Assembly: GCF_017654505.1 (NCBI RefSeq)
Contig: NC_054553.1
Span: 12,839,549-12,903,548 of the forward strand
Source of the DNA: Polyodon spathula
Lineage: Eukaryota; Chordata; Actinopteri; Acipenseriformes; Polyodontidae
Reading direction: 5' to 3'
DNA length: 64,000 nt
The position numbers and the translations under genes are program-made. The notes beneath the pieces are model-generated. The model did not search any database. It had not been told where the DNA came from and worked only from the letters and a program-made list of their open reading frames with translations. Every line of letters begins with the position of its first letter. The stretch's first letter is position 1. Below, piece after piece: positions 23,101-35,876 of the stretch.

Positions 23101-26100
23101 TGCTTGAGTGAGCCGAATTCTACTTTTAAATCTGAGTAAGAAAATGAACTCTACCTATTGTATAAAGCTGTGTTGAATAGTACATCTTTGCAGCAGGGTT
23201 CTGAATATCTGCTGATCAGTTTCTGCACTAAAATCTCATTCCTTGCTGTTTGCTACGGTACAGTCTTCTATGGTCCAGTCTTTGATGTTTGCTACTTCAT
23301 CACCAAAGACATCTTATTGGCAGTTTAATTTATTTACCTTACCCAGGGTATTTTTTTAGCATGAGGGAGACCAGCTCCATCCCACCATGATACCTGCATG
23401 CCTGTATCACTCAGTGACTCGGACATCTCTGGGTAATATTTTGGGGCTGATATTAAAGGTTTAGTCCACTCTAACCCTTTGCTCCTGGTGCGTACCCTTT
23501 TGTGAAGTCCTGCCTAAATGCTGTAGTTGCAATATTACAGGACAACGGTGGTATGCTGTCTTTGTGAAATCGCTGTCATTGTGTGAGTGTTTGTCTGGAT
23601 GGTCGGTTACCAGGTGAAAGAGGGATGTCTCTTAAAATCAGCTAGTGGGGTTGCTGGTTGAAGTTGATTATAAGTCATGTACCTATTAGAACCAGAATCT
23701 GTAGCAGCTATACTTTTAAATCTGTTAAGAGTGCTCTCTTGTGCACAAATAATTAAATTATGAGCATACAATTCCTTGTCATACTGGTAACAAAAACAGG
23801 AGAATATAAACACTAACTTTTAATAAAACTCTATTATCTTAATTCTTCGAGTGCCTTCAGTCAAGAAAAGCTAGTCATTTCTAGGGGCTATTGGCTTTTG
23901 CAGAGTTCTTTTGTCTCAACATGCCCTGTAATATCTTAATGCGAGTTCCAGGACTGCCTCTCATCGTTTTAAATGATCTGTATCTGAGCTTGCTTTATAC
24001 AAGACCCCACTCTGCGTCTTGGTCCTACCACACAAAGAGTGGGAGCCCAACGACATGGATAAAGATGCCTACATTGGTAGTCTGAGTGGTCGCATTATAG
24101 TGGAATTACGGTAGTATTCTATGAGTTTTAATGGTTATGGAAGATGAGGGAATATGGTTGGGTGTGAGCTTCCCCTCACAGCAGAGAGAGAGAGAGTGGT
24201 GCTGAATGGTACTCTATCTGAGGGGTGGACTGTTGCATGGTCAGTATTGTTGTGGGTGTTTTGAAATGCTGGTAGTAACTGTCTCTGCTGTTCCCTATCT
24301 GTTTTCTAAACAGTTCACTGTTAGTTTATGTAAAACAGAGGCTCCAAGGACGGTGCCTGTTTTTAGAATGGCAGGACTACCACTGCTGCGAGGGGAGCCT
24401 TGAGTCTGTCATGTCAATAAACCTGGGTTTATGTTGATCAATTAGGTATTGACACTTGGCTTGTGGAACTGAAAGGTTTGTAAATGTTGTGTGCTGGTAA
24501 AACGGCTAATGCGTTCATGCCACTACTCCCTCTCAGTAAAGTGAAGTATGTAACTTTTTAATTCCTAAAAAAAACAATTGCACTGTCACTGCATTGTGCA
24601 TCTGGTAATTATTTATGTGCGCTGCTTGTGATTTTCGGAGAGGGAGGAGAGGGAGAGGGAAGAGGGATGGTCTTGCTTCCTGACCCTGGGCTAATACCTC
24701 CTCAGTCACATGGAGCTGCTCAGGATTCCTTTGTCGGAGCCTTGAGATTTCCAGGCTCCTCCAGGCAATTAAACAGGGATATATAGCCTTCAAAAAAAAT
24801 TCCTTACGTCTCATTTGCAAAACATTCCTACAAGCCTTTATCGTTCTTCTATAGATCTGTAATCAGTTTGTTTTCATTTTCACTTGGACTTCATTTCCTG
24901 CCACCACACAACTTCATGTGCCGCAGGAACAAGGAATCCACCATCTGCACAGCACAGAGAGAAGGCTCAGATAGGGTCCTGATACTGGCTACACAGAGGG
25001 TGACTCGACAGTGTTATGGCAGGATAATTGGACTTCAACTTCAATTTTTTAAGGCAGGTTGTGTACAACTCTGCAGCAACCCTTCGGTGCAAAGCACACA
25101 CTGCCTGGTTTCTGATTAGAGTAGCTGGGAAACAGACAGATGCAGTAAGCATTGCATTATAGTAAATCACCAAGGTTTTAAACACAATAGTGGCACCCAA
25201 CTTCAAATAGAAGAGTGAAATATACAGTCACTAGATGAAACGATAGCTCAGTAATGAGTACGAGTTAGATGGATCGCAGATGTAGTCTGCTCATGCTAGC
25301 TAACATTAACCATAGCAAACTTGTTCCGACATCCACTTCAACTGTTTTTGTTTTTTGACTACACTAGGCAACAGCACAAACCTGTAAAAAAAAAAAAGAA
25401 AAAAGAAAAAAGAAAAAAATAATGCTTTAGTGCCCTAATAAAAAGCAGCTGTATTTGACTGCACGTCTGGCATAAAACCGTATGGTGTTTTCTGTTGTTA
25501 AATGTTGTATAAACTGCCCCTGGCTGACACAGGAGTAACGGCAACTTTGCTTCTGCACGTGACAGGTGCGCATGTGTGTGCGTGTGCTTTGATCCACAAT
25601 TGCGTGCCATAGCAGGGCCACTATAGGAGCCAGAAGGACAATGTGACAGCGAGTGTGCAAGGTGTTCTGAGGAATACATGACCATTAATCTGTGATTACT
25701 CAATTGTGATTACTCTATTGATAAGATATTGGTTATGTGGCTGAAAGAAAGATGTCAGGCATATATTTGAAGTTGGCAGATGATTTGCTAGTTTTTGAGC
25801 TGGCAGACGGAGTCTGAGGGAGCAGTGTTTTTAAAGGAGACAAGGAATTGCCGTTGGTGGACAGTGTTTTATTATCTGCTCCTCACTGACCTTGTTCCAA
25901 GGACGGGAGGGAAGGAGCTGCAGATGGCAAGTGATCTTAGCTCAGTGCTAAACCCCTAGAACAACACAGAGAAGAACACCTTCATTCTGCATTCATATTG
26001 AGATCCAATATTTAGAGAGCGTGAAAAGGAATATTAGAATCCACAAGTCAGGATTGTATAGGTGAGCATATGCATGTATAGTGAGCCCCAATACCAAGCT

Positions 26101-26917
26101 CCACCTCTATAACGCTAGCCGGGAGCCAAAGGTAATAGGTTGTTAAATTTGGGTTACACTTACAACACAAGGGCTAGTATTGGGCAAATTGGACCATGTC
26201 CTTCTAGCCTCATAATCACAGTATAAAGGACTTGCCTTATAGCAAGGTGTACTATACCAGCACTGCTTGGGCCAAAATACAATTGTCTAAATCTGATTTC
26301 TTTATTGAAGTCACCACTAGTCTCAGCAGGGGTAAAATGAAGGCTGCATTGGAAGTAAATTGATATTTGGGGCACAGATTGCTCATTGAAAATAATTTGA
26401 GATGAATTTCTATGCAGGGAAGATAATTAGTGGTGGGGGAGGGGGGACTCAGCAGTGGGGTAAAAACAGTAAGAAATGCCCCTGAGTCATCCAGCAGTTA
26501 CTCATCTGTCTTATTGCTTGTAATGGGAAGGGCAGTTTCAGGAGGATTGAGGAGGGAATCCAACTGGAACCAATCTGTTACCCTGTGTTTGTGAGTACAG
26601 CCATGAATTAAATACCACAAAAAAAAAAAAAAAAAGTCAAACTCAAGCTAGTCTAGCTGTTTCAGTGGGCAAATCAAAACATGACAGCTTTGGATAGTAG
26701 CTAGAGCGCAAGCAGAAAATATCTGTATTAATTTACAAGCAAGATAAACAGAATTCTGACAGGCATTTCAATGAATTTCTTCATGAAGTACTACAGTTAT
26801 TCCACTAAGGACTCAAGTGAAATAAACACAGCACTCCATGAATGTGCATAGAATATTCTGCATACATTATAAGTACAATGTAAAGAAATGTTTAAACCTA
26901 CATTTTTAAAGGGCTAC

Positions 26918-27375
26918 TGTGACAGGCTGGTGAGTGGATAGAGGCCCAGAGACAGACTGCAGTTCAAAAAAAATGATCCTTTTATTACAAATAAACACAA
27001 AATAAAAGGGCACAAGGGCCAAAACAAAGGGATTTAAACACAAATAGAAAGACACAAAGCAAAACTTACAAAAATAATGATTTCCAGGCTGGGCAATGCC
27101 TTTACTGGATCAGAAAACACAAAACAACAAACCAATAAAAAATAAAAAATAAAAAATAAAAAAAAATCCCAGCAAGCACAAACTCCACCTTGCTTCCTCA
27201 GCTCCCTCCTCTAATGGGAAGCCAAGGCCTCCTTTTATGTCAGGTGGCTGGGTGCTGATTGATCGTTAATTACTCTAATCATCCCCAGTCACCTGAACAC
27301 AATAAACCCAGACAGGTAGGGGAATTTAACCCCATAACTGCCAATTTATAAAGGGCAGCGCTCTGCTCTGCCACA
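26918..27375 (-). mobile_element. Solo LTR (458 bp) with 5-bp target duplication
   Basis: The segment begins TGTGACAGGC and ends GCTCTGCCACA, so it has TG...CA termini with short inverted ends. It is flanked by GCTAC on both sides (26913-26917 and 27376-27380), a perfect 5-bp target duplication. Read on the - strand, it has a TATA-like ATAAAAGG near the middle and AATAAA near its 3' end, which sets the orientation. There is no internal coding sequence, so this is what remains after recombination between the two LTRs of a retrotransposon. Confidence 0.88.
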
Positions 27376-27575
27376 GCTACATTTAGAGTTTTACTTTTCT
27401 TAGATCAAGCCCAGCAACTAAGCAATCTATACTTTATAGTCCACCTTCACTGAATTCTGTCTTTTTTCCTGCTTATGTAATTCCACTTTGAACTGAATTA
27501 CACTCCACAGCTAAATTTGTCTGAACTGACCTACTCACTCTAGCATTGATGAGCGATTGCTTAGTGGAAGGCTAA

Positions 27576-28141
27576 CCCTTATAGAAGTTTACCATAGTAA
27601 AAGCATAGCAAAGTATAATCAAGCATAGTGAAAGGCTAGGCAGGAGTGCACTGTGGTGCTAGATCCTAGCGCCAGGGTACCTCATGTAGCACCAGCAATA
27701 AAATGCATGAACAATTTGGACAGCTTTCTTTCTAATTATCGAGTGTAGCTGAATTCATGAGCTATTGTTTTGTTAATATTTTGAACGTTTGGGCTACTCA
27801 GGTTTGCCGTCTTCGGTTTCTTAATATTACAGTTTTGGTCTTAAGCGATTATCCATATAAATATGCAAAACTCTTTGAAGAGCAGTGGAGGGGGGTGTTT
27901 AGCACCAGTCAGCTCTCTAGTGCTAAACTTCCAGAACAGTTTTGCACAAATTTTCAAAACAATTTGCACACCTGATAGATAAGCATTGTAAAGAACAGCG
28001 AGGTATGGTGAAGCATATTAATAAATACCAGGATAATATCATATTAATAAAAACCCGTACCAGGGTAAATTAAGGTCAACACATAATCATAGTATAACCA
28101 CAGGAAAACTGCAAAAATACTGTGATAAACTTTTATGAGGG
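27576..28141 (+). mobile_element. MITE-like element with about 25-bp inverted ends
   Basis: The left end CCCTTATAGAAGTTTACCAT and the right end (- strand) CCCTCATAAAAGTTTATCAC are imperfect inverted repeats of about 25 bp. The left end also carries short CATAG-type subrepeats (AAAGCATAGCAAAGTATAAT and similar). No transposase is present. A target duplication is not clear, so the superfamily is undecided; a TA or TTA target is possible. Confidence 0.6.
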
Positions 28142-29038
28142 AGCATGTGCTTGTTTCTTCTAACTGAACCATAGGGAGATTTTCACCTTCACCCCCAAGC
28201 CCTGTGGTATAACAATGGTCACTGAGAAAGATTCTGGTTCTAGTCTAAACATTTGGAGAATAAGTTTCTTGCAGTTTTACCACATAGCTGTTTTAAAGTG
28301 TCTATTTCCTTTGTTTTTTCTGCATAGTGAGAGGGTACACAGTTTGATACTCAAGGTTTTTTTGCTAAATGGCATACTGTTTTACAATGCATTTTTTGTT
28401 AATTGAGGTTGGGATTGTGGACACTTTTAATGGAGTACCAAACATATATGTTCTTACCTCTCATAAGCAGTAGCAGCAATATCACTGGTCCCTGCTGTCT
28501 CGTGTAGTGGACTTTTGCTTGTTTTTAACATTGATTCTGATAATGCTGTCTCTTGTTATTTTCTGTGCGTTAAGTTCAGTTCAGACATTTCAGTAGTTTC
28601 TATTTACACAAGTAAAATACATATATATCCTTCAGTCACTGTGTGTATAATTGTACCAAGTTTCCTATCTATGTATCTATTTTATAATACATAATGTTTT
28701 TTTTTAAGTTTTGACAGTACAACTTCTTGAACAGCATAGACAAACTGCTTTAAGATTTCTAAAACTGTAATTAAAGAATCATTACTGAAGGGGATAAATG
28801 TTTGATTATTGTGTGTGTTCTATAGTTCGGATAAACAGAAACATGTAATCCGTGAGGAATCCACTAGGAGTTAAGTGACCAGTTAAGGAAGTTCTCACTG
28901 TGTGGTCTTCTCTGGTTATTTTTGCATTATCCACTTTGAACCATCGTCTTCAGTCATTCTCACAGTGTGACTCAGAACTGGTGCGGGGAGGCTCCAACCA
29001 GGTGTTCTCATGTCATCAAAGAAAGGCGCTTGGAGTTT

Positions 29039-29083
<45 letters not shown>

Positions 29084-32000
29084 AGCAGCACCAAAGGACT
29101 TTCAAAGATCTCCCAACAATGGCAATTGCTCATGGTTCCATCGCAACCTTCAAATGCTGTTCAGTGGCCTGACTGGCAGCCCTTAAAAACAAGACCGTAA
29201 CCCGACTCTGGTAATATTGCATGGACACATGTCTATTCAGCAGTGAAAGAAGGAACTGCTGCAGATTGGGCCCAATACAAAGAGAGCACCTCTATTTATA
29301 CAAATTCCAATCTTTGTCACTCAATTTAGCCCAATACACTTCCTTTTAATTTTCTTTATATGTGCAGTTTATTTAGCATTTTGTTTCCTGATTTGTTTTA
29401 TAAGGGATGGGGGTTGGAGATTGGAATATTCCGATGAAGCAAGGGGGTTCATATGAACAATGGGAGGCATTGGCCGTTAGCAGTTAGAGGTTAATTAGTA
29501 GTTAATGTACCTGTTAGTACTCTATTTTAGGCACTAATAATGACAGCTAGGATCTAGGATTTACTATTTGTTTTCTGTAATCCTCCTCCCCCTCTCTCTG
29601 TTTCATGCATCTCCAGAATATTTTGTATTAAATTGATTGATGCTGATTAAAAAGCACTGAACTGCAGAAGTAACCCAATTACTGTGGTCTTCTGGAAAGG
29701 ACAGCCACCTTGGTAACATCAGATTACAGTCCTGCTCGTTTACACACACAGCATGTTGAATTCATTCTGGCGTTACAGATTGGATTAGTTGGATAGGAGT
29801 CTTGGGTGAGGAGGGTGGCAAGCCATTGTGCACCGCTGAAGTTAAAATATATTTTCTTTCTACTAATTATCATCCCTTAACACTGGTCCACCTTTTTATT
29901 GTCTTGTTGGGTCTCTTGTTTAAACATTTAGTGTCTGTTTTCAATGATGTCCTAGTCTGATCCTTTAAACTCTTAGATTAGTGTTTAGTTTTACACTCAA
30001 TGACTTGCTTACATCTGAGTACTACTATTACGCTCTTCCATAGCTTTCAGTGGACTTCCCCGGCAACTACGCCTTGTTGGCTCTCCACTTTGTTTACAAT
30101 CCCTCAAGGTTATTTCAGCTGCAGGCATACAAGCCACGCCCATGCTTTTAATTGCTACTGCTGCTCGGGGAAGCGAAACACCAATGTAAACACATTGTGG
30201 GGGGGTGGGGGGGGGGGACTCTTTTTACCAAACTCACCTTTTTCTTCTGATGGTTTTGCACAAAAAATATTGCCATCATTTTAACAAGGTAGGCACTGTA
30301 GTAGAGGCACTCGCATGTTCGAACATATGTGGGTTCCTCTTCAGAGCTTTACACACAGTATATCAGTCAGGATTAGGGTTAGGGTATTGCTCCTTCAGGG
30401 ATGGAGGTGGCAGTCATGTTGTGTCTTTGAATTTTGCGTGCATCAAGAGAACCGTTTTTCAGATTGTGAAATCACTTTTGTAGAACGTTCTTTAGCGCAA
30501 TGAATTGAGATTATTCGAATCTAGGAATATAAGGAGCTGTCTTTGATACATGTATATGTATTTCATACTTCTGTCAAGAGAACCACATGTCAACATGGAT
30601 GAAACCTGCTTACAGCATTGCATTGTTCTAGTTATTCATTTTTAGCATTTACATTTTTATGTGCCATTAGAGGCAATAAAGAAAATTAATCTTAAGATTT
30701 GTTCTCCTTAAGAATAGGAGAACAAATGTGCATGGCTCCGAAGTAAATATTTTTAGCAGTGTAGTCATGGCGGTGGATGGCTTGTTACTAACATACTTAA
30801 GAAATGTATATTCTGCAGTTTCTAAGTATCACATTTGATCAAACAGCAGTGCATCTATTCTTCTTTTATGAGATTTTCAATATCCCCGCTACACACAGGA
30901 CTCCATCAGGACCTAGAGACATCTTGCCACAGTGCTAACAGGTGACTATATTCCAAGATGAACCTACACCATGATCCATAACTCCAGTAATCTTACCTCA
31001 GATCTCTATCCCAGTCCGCTGTGCTGTAGACCCATTGCTTATTTGGCAATGACACATTTGTTTCTAACATTATTAGCTAGTTGATCTACTACGCATTGTC
31101 TCAGACATGACAAGCCAGTGCTTGCAGATATATCGTATTATTATCATTAATTCTGTGCATCTTTGTTTCAGAGATGTTTGTAATACTGAGCTGCTCCTCC
31201 TTCCGTGACTCATTGCTTTAAAAGCGAATGCTGTTTATATAGTGTCCACACTGGATATTCATCCCAGGCACGTCAAGTCTTCAATGCCAACCTCCTGACG
31301 TTTAGTTATGCTCACCTGCAAGATAACTCGTGGTCTTTGTTGCATTTATTAGATGCAGAAACACTGTCTTGAATGTAACAGGTTGTAGAATGTAGTCCTG
31401 CAATTGATGAACCTGAACCTGCGTGCAAGGATCGTTTATAGAAGAGGCTGGGTGGCTATACGGCTTTTCAGATGTGTTTGGTGCTCAGCTTGGCTATCTG
31501 CTGCTTACCTTACCTGACTAGCTAGCAACAGGGAGATGCAGCTGTCATATATCACAGAGTATGTCTCTGGTGCTTTTTGCAGTATAACCAGTCATCTAAG
31601 ACAGGAGTTCCCAAACATTTATGGCTTAAGACCCCAATGACATTAGGTATTCTAACTGAGGACCCTCACCCAAGCAAACACTGTGAAATTCGGAGTGAGC
31701 TCCATAATATTTCAGCACGCAGGATGAAATTCCAAACACATTCAGCATTCAGATCACCCGGACAGTTCAGCATAATAGCTGCTTAGCGCCTGCATGCTCA
31801 AAGCTTCTTGATGTGCTAACTTATGTATGCTGCATATCTGCAGTGCAAGGCATTCCTCACAATGGAAAATGTGAATACAGCAGATGCACACACTTCTTTT
31901 TAAAGAGGATTTCAAGCAGAAGCTGGCTGTGTAAGATTACTTGGTTTGATTACACAAATCTAAAGTGCCTGCTAATGTGTGTGTGTGTAACTTGAATCCT

Positions 32001-33186
32001 GCTTCTGCTCTTAACTGTGACCAATTTCCATAAAGCTGGCAAACTGGATGCATCGTAGAAAAGTGCAGATCTGCAAATACCAGTAAGTGTATCTTACTGT
32101 ATAAGAAAACTTGTCCTGTATATCAAAGAGATTGAGACTGATGCCTGACGCTGTATCCTAAGAGAAAGCAGAGTATTCAAATAAAATAATTACTCAGATG
32201 TTGTCCTATAGTTAGTACACCAGGATTAGCAGATATAGTGGAAGAATAAACTGCTTCAGGATGTGTGTTTAATTGGTTCAGTTAAACAGCTGGGAACGTG
32301 GTTGGAGCAAACACCTGGACTGGAAGAGCTCAGCCCTATATGATATACCTTGTCCTCACTGGGACTGTGTTGAAAGCACTGTGAAATGTGTCCTGGTCAC
32401 TTCCATTGGCACTGGAACAATATCAATACGTTTTGAACTGGGATTCGGATAGTAGGAGTTTGAGATGCTTACTTACTTATGTACTTACTTACTGAGTGAA
32501 TTTGCTCCGACCCATTCATGCTGAATGTGATGGATGCTACTTTTAAACTGCAGAAAAAAAACAAAAAACAATAATAATAATATATCTATCTCAGGGAACT
32601 ATTGGAGGTAGAGGAGTTGATGTATAAATGTCCATTATAAAAACAACAAACATGAGACGATCTTTGACCGTGCAGCCCCAATTCGATATTGGATCAAGAT
32701 GAGTTTTACAGACTGGTTTCACAGATAGAAATGTAGTGAAAGATTCTGCTGGTGTGCTGCATTACTGTCTGCTTGCTGCAGTAAAAATACACCATGTTTT
32801 TCTTGGCCATTACTAATACTGACTTGAAACTGGCATTCGAAGTAGTTGGCAGCTTATTAAATTGAAGCTAATTAGTTTAATTTGCGTGCAATGTGTCCTT
32901 TGCCACCGGTTTAGGCAATGCCATCTAAACTGGAATATTGTATAGTTCAAATAAATCTCTTTCAGTATCGGCCAAATATGTCCTTTTTAGGATGTAGGTA
33001 CTTTACTGGGAGCCATTGAAATGGGGGATCTAGAAATAGATACAATAGGCCAATACCTGGTTTCAGATAACAGGAGCTCTAGGGGTTAGGGAAGCAAAGC
33101 CGTCCAAGTCCCCTCAGCATGCCACAGCCACACCTACTAGGGGTGTTCCATCACACACCTGCAGGGCCAGAAGTGGTCAGGCTCCT
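28142..33186 (+). other. MAMLD1 intron segment, no gene
   Basis: No exon or recognisable transposon coding sequence. A (GT)n run lies at 29041-29082 and a G-rich run near 30199-30218. The stretch 29580-29730 is repeat-free and could contain conserved non-coding sequence, which only alignment would show. Confidence 0.5.
29041..29082 (+). repeat. (GT)n microsatellite
   Basis: Twenty-one uninterrupted GT units. Confidence 0.97.
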
Positions 33187-33260
33187 GGGTGTAAAGAGGT
33201 GATTGGCTTGGAGGTGGGGTCAGAGGATGCCCACTGACCTTCAGCACTCCTTAGCTGCTT
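33187..33260 (+). repeat. 3' fragment of the SINE seen at 60466-60797
   Basis: The block GTGTAAAGAGGTGATTGGCT through GCCCACTGACCTTCAGCACT matches 60718-60783 (GTGTAAATAGGCAATTGGCT through GCCCACTGACCTTCAGTTCT) with scattered differences. The tRNA-like head is absent here. Confidence 0.7.
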
Positions 33261-33705
33261 TGGGGAGTTGCTGCGGTGAGGAAATATAGCTGGGCTTTCT
33301 TAATTGGGAAGAAAAACAGGTAAAATAATTAAAAAATAATACAATAAATTACAGATGAGCAGTGATAAAAGTAAACTGTTTGGTACCTTTTCCTGCTGGA
33401 TTTTAAAAACCAAAGACCCTGAAGCATTGTGGGTGTCTTTGTTATTGAGTGTGTTTCTGGCAGCTGTTCGGAGGCAGTGTTTGTTACAGTGAAGCGGTTT
33501 ATTTTGAGGAAACTTTCAAAGCTACACCATGTTTTCTTTGGACCCATGCTGAAGGAAGGGAGGGAGAGGGCTGAAGAAAGGACTCCTATTCATTAACCTC
33601 AGATGAACTGTCCAGCCCCTGGCCCCACACAACGTGTGTGTGCCACTCTGGTTAAAGCTTGCCATCAAGCACTAGAAAACACCTTTGTGTCAAATGGAGC
33701 CTAGG

Positions 33706-33719
33706 GCGCCATCTTGTGG
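33706..33719 (-). promoter_or_regulatory. CTCF-like motif
   Basis: On the - strand the sequence is CCACAAGATGGCGC, which fits the vertebrate CTCF core CCASYAGRKGGCRS with one mismatch. Prediction from a short motif only. Confidence 0.35.
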
Positions 33720-34194
33720 CTGAGCAAGGCTATGATGGTGCCTTAGAAAAATAAATCTATGACCTCAGCAGTCCAGGGTGTGAAGTTTGAGATGACAAAT
33801 CAAGGAAAAAGAGTTTTATTTTGCCTGCTGAGTAAAGAGTTGCTCATAAAATGTGGCCTTTTTGGTTTTAGTTAGATGTCCCAGTTGAATCCAATGATGT
33901 CGTTTTTCAGTACAGAAGGATTGCCCATTTTACAGATGCTTGTATAATGAAACAACGACCATGGTCTCATTTGTAGCAGTTTTTAAATATGGGACAGCCA
34001 GGGCATCTTGACGAATTAGCATTATTATCACTCGTTTTTCTGTGTTTTTTGTCTGAAGTGATAGTGTTGTGGCAGGTCTTGAGATGAGCACAGCCTTGAA
34101 GTAGGCCCTGGCTGCATTACTGCTAAGGTTTCAGGCTCTGTGATTCAGGATTTATCAGCACGAGTGCGGAAACTTGACACTGCATTAAAGAACT

Positions 34195-34650
34195 GAGCTA
34201 CAGTGTGCTGGATTTCCAGGGTGGGCTCCTGTTGTACAGCAGTGTTACCTTGAGCTACAGTGTGCTGGATTTCCAGGATGGGCGCCTGTTGTACAGCAGT
34301 GTTAGCTTGAGCTACAGTGTGCTGGATTTCTAGGGTGGGCTCCTGTTGTACAGCAGTGTTAGCTTGAGCTACAGTGTGCTGGATTTCCAGGATGGGCTCC
34401 TGTTGTACAGCAGTGTTAGCTTGAGCTACAGTGTGCTGGATTTCCAGGATGGGCGCCTGTTGTACAGCAGTGTTACCTTGAGCTACAGTGTGCTGGATTT
34501 CCAGGATGGGCGCCTGTTGTACAGCAGTGTTACTTTGAGCTACAGTGTGCTGGATTTCCAGGGTGGGTTTCTGTTGTACAGCAGTGTTACTTTGAGCTAC
34601 AGTGTGCTGGATTTCCAGGGTGGGTTCCTGTTGTACAGCAGTGTTACCTT
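34195..34650 (-). repeat. 57-bp minisatellite, eight copies
   Basis: Eight head-to-tail copies start at 34195, 34252, 34309, 34366, 34423, 34480, 34537 and 34594, each beginning GAGCTACAGTGTGCTGGATT. Because 57 is a multiple of three, frames stay open on both strands: a 183-codon frame on the - strand (34145-34696) repeats NTAVQQ.P.LEIQHTVAQ, and a 107-codon frame runs on the + strand. Copy-to-copy differences are mostly amino-acid changing (E/K/A and T/I at two sites), which argues against selection for a protein. It lies within the MAMLD1 intron. Confidence 0.9.
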
Positions 34651-34781
34651 GTTCACTCCAGTCAGTTAGCAAGTGGGGAGGGTTTGTAAGAAGCACTGAG
34701 AAAGAGGAAGAGCTGCAGTGAATGGGAATGTGGAATTTGGTACCTATTGCACCCCAAAAGAGACCTGCTGAGCATCTTAGT

Positions 34782-34782
34782 A

Positions 34783-34843
<61 letters not shown>
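34782..34843 (+). repeat. (ATT)n microsatellite
   Basis: About twenty ATT units; the poly-Leu frame read through it is not a gene. Confidence 0.97.
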
Positions 34844-34888
34844 GAAAGACTGGCTCCATTTTTCATATTGGCAGTTTGTGTTAGTCTA

Positions 34889-35226
34889 CAGCTATGGCAA
34901 ACAGTTTTGCATCACTCTATGGAAATAACTAACATAAAGTCGAATGAAACTTGCTGAATAATGTTACGTTAACAATAACGAACTACATACCACTTGGTAG
35001 TTTTCCGTATACTTATCGAAAAACTGGAAAAATGTGACATTTCGAAATCTAACTAACATGTATTGTACTATTATGGCTTCTGGTAGACTTTTGTGATATC
35101 ATTTTGTAGTTTCTTTGATTACATGATGTTAAATAAAATTATATTAATAGACTACTTTTTTTTTTTTTTTTTTATTATATCTCAACCCTAAGTTTCTAGG
35201 TGGTGCAAAAATTTTGGCCACAGCTG
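34889..35226 (+). mobile_element. Tc1-type MITE, copy 1 (338 bp, complete)
   Basis: The left end CAGCTATGGCAAACAGTTTT and the right end (- strand) CAGCTGTGGCCAAAATTTTT form inverted repeats, with TA on both sides (34887-34888 and 35227-35228). The interior is AT-rich and non-coding. A related copy lies at 62936-63234, sharing for example the block ATCATTTTGTAGTTTCTTTG. It is best read as a non-autonomous Tc1/mariner derivative. Confidence 0.88.
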
Positions 35227-35229
35227 TAG

Positions 35230-35620
35230 TCCAGTCTAGTATTTAAGCATTCTGCAGAGTGCAAGAAATCCTACAAGATGAAACAGGGCTCTATTTTAAT
35301 GATCTAAACAGTGGTGGATCTTATTACCACCACTCTTTTTACACTTGTATTAATCCAGCTGTGAACTGATTTAAACACATTGTTTAAATCTGTAAAATAG
35401 ATCCAAAGGTCTTGGAATCCGAGAGAAGGGAGTAACTTGAAATGAGTATTTTTTTGAAAATATTTCAGAAATCGTCCCTATAAAAAAATTGATTATGATA
35501 AAAAAAAAAAAAAGTTAAAAAAAAAAGATTTATTAATAGCTTGTGTATAATTCAAAATGACTAAACTACTGGAAATGAAATACCATGACGACTATACTAC
35601 TACTACTACTACTACTAATA

Positions 35621-35666
<46 letters not shown>

Positions 35667-35873
35667 GTAGTTGTTATAAAAATAATGGTTATAAAAATAT
35701 TAATATTAGTAAAAACAATCAATACAAGCCTTGTTTAGAACAAAGAGAAGTGAAATACCTATGACACACAGCTAAAGTGGCATTCTCCTTAACCTTTCAG
35801 TGATAGGTAGTGCTGGGGGTGGAGCAGCAATCATTTCTACTTCATAGTAGCAAGCCATGCATTGTGCTTAAAA
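35230..35873 (+). other. Intron segment with simple repeats
   Basis: No gene. It contains A-rich runs near 35498-35527 and an ACT/ATA trinucleotide repeat, then leads to the left target duplication of the CACTA-like element. Confidence 0.6.
35594..35664 (+). repeat. (ACT)n(AAT)n microsatellite
   Basis: ACT units (35594-35617) pass into ATA/AAT units up to 35664. Confidence 0.95.
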
Positions 35874-35876
35874 TAA

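Larger units (their letters stand above)
14702..26912 (+). other. MAMLD1 intron segment, no gene
   Basis: About 12 kb with no recognisable coding exon on either strand. It contains A or T homopolymers (16597-16618, 19115-19144), short microsatellites listed separately, and otherwise non-repetitive AT-rich sequence. Open frames of 60-100 codons here show no family motif and are spread over both strands as expected by chance. Confidence 0.55.

Noticed and set aside
31590..31800. hAT-like start (GGAGTTCCCAAACATTTATGG) suggesting another MITE
   Set aside because: The opposite end and an 8-bp duplication were not found.
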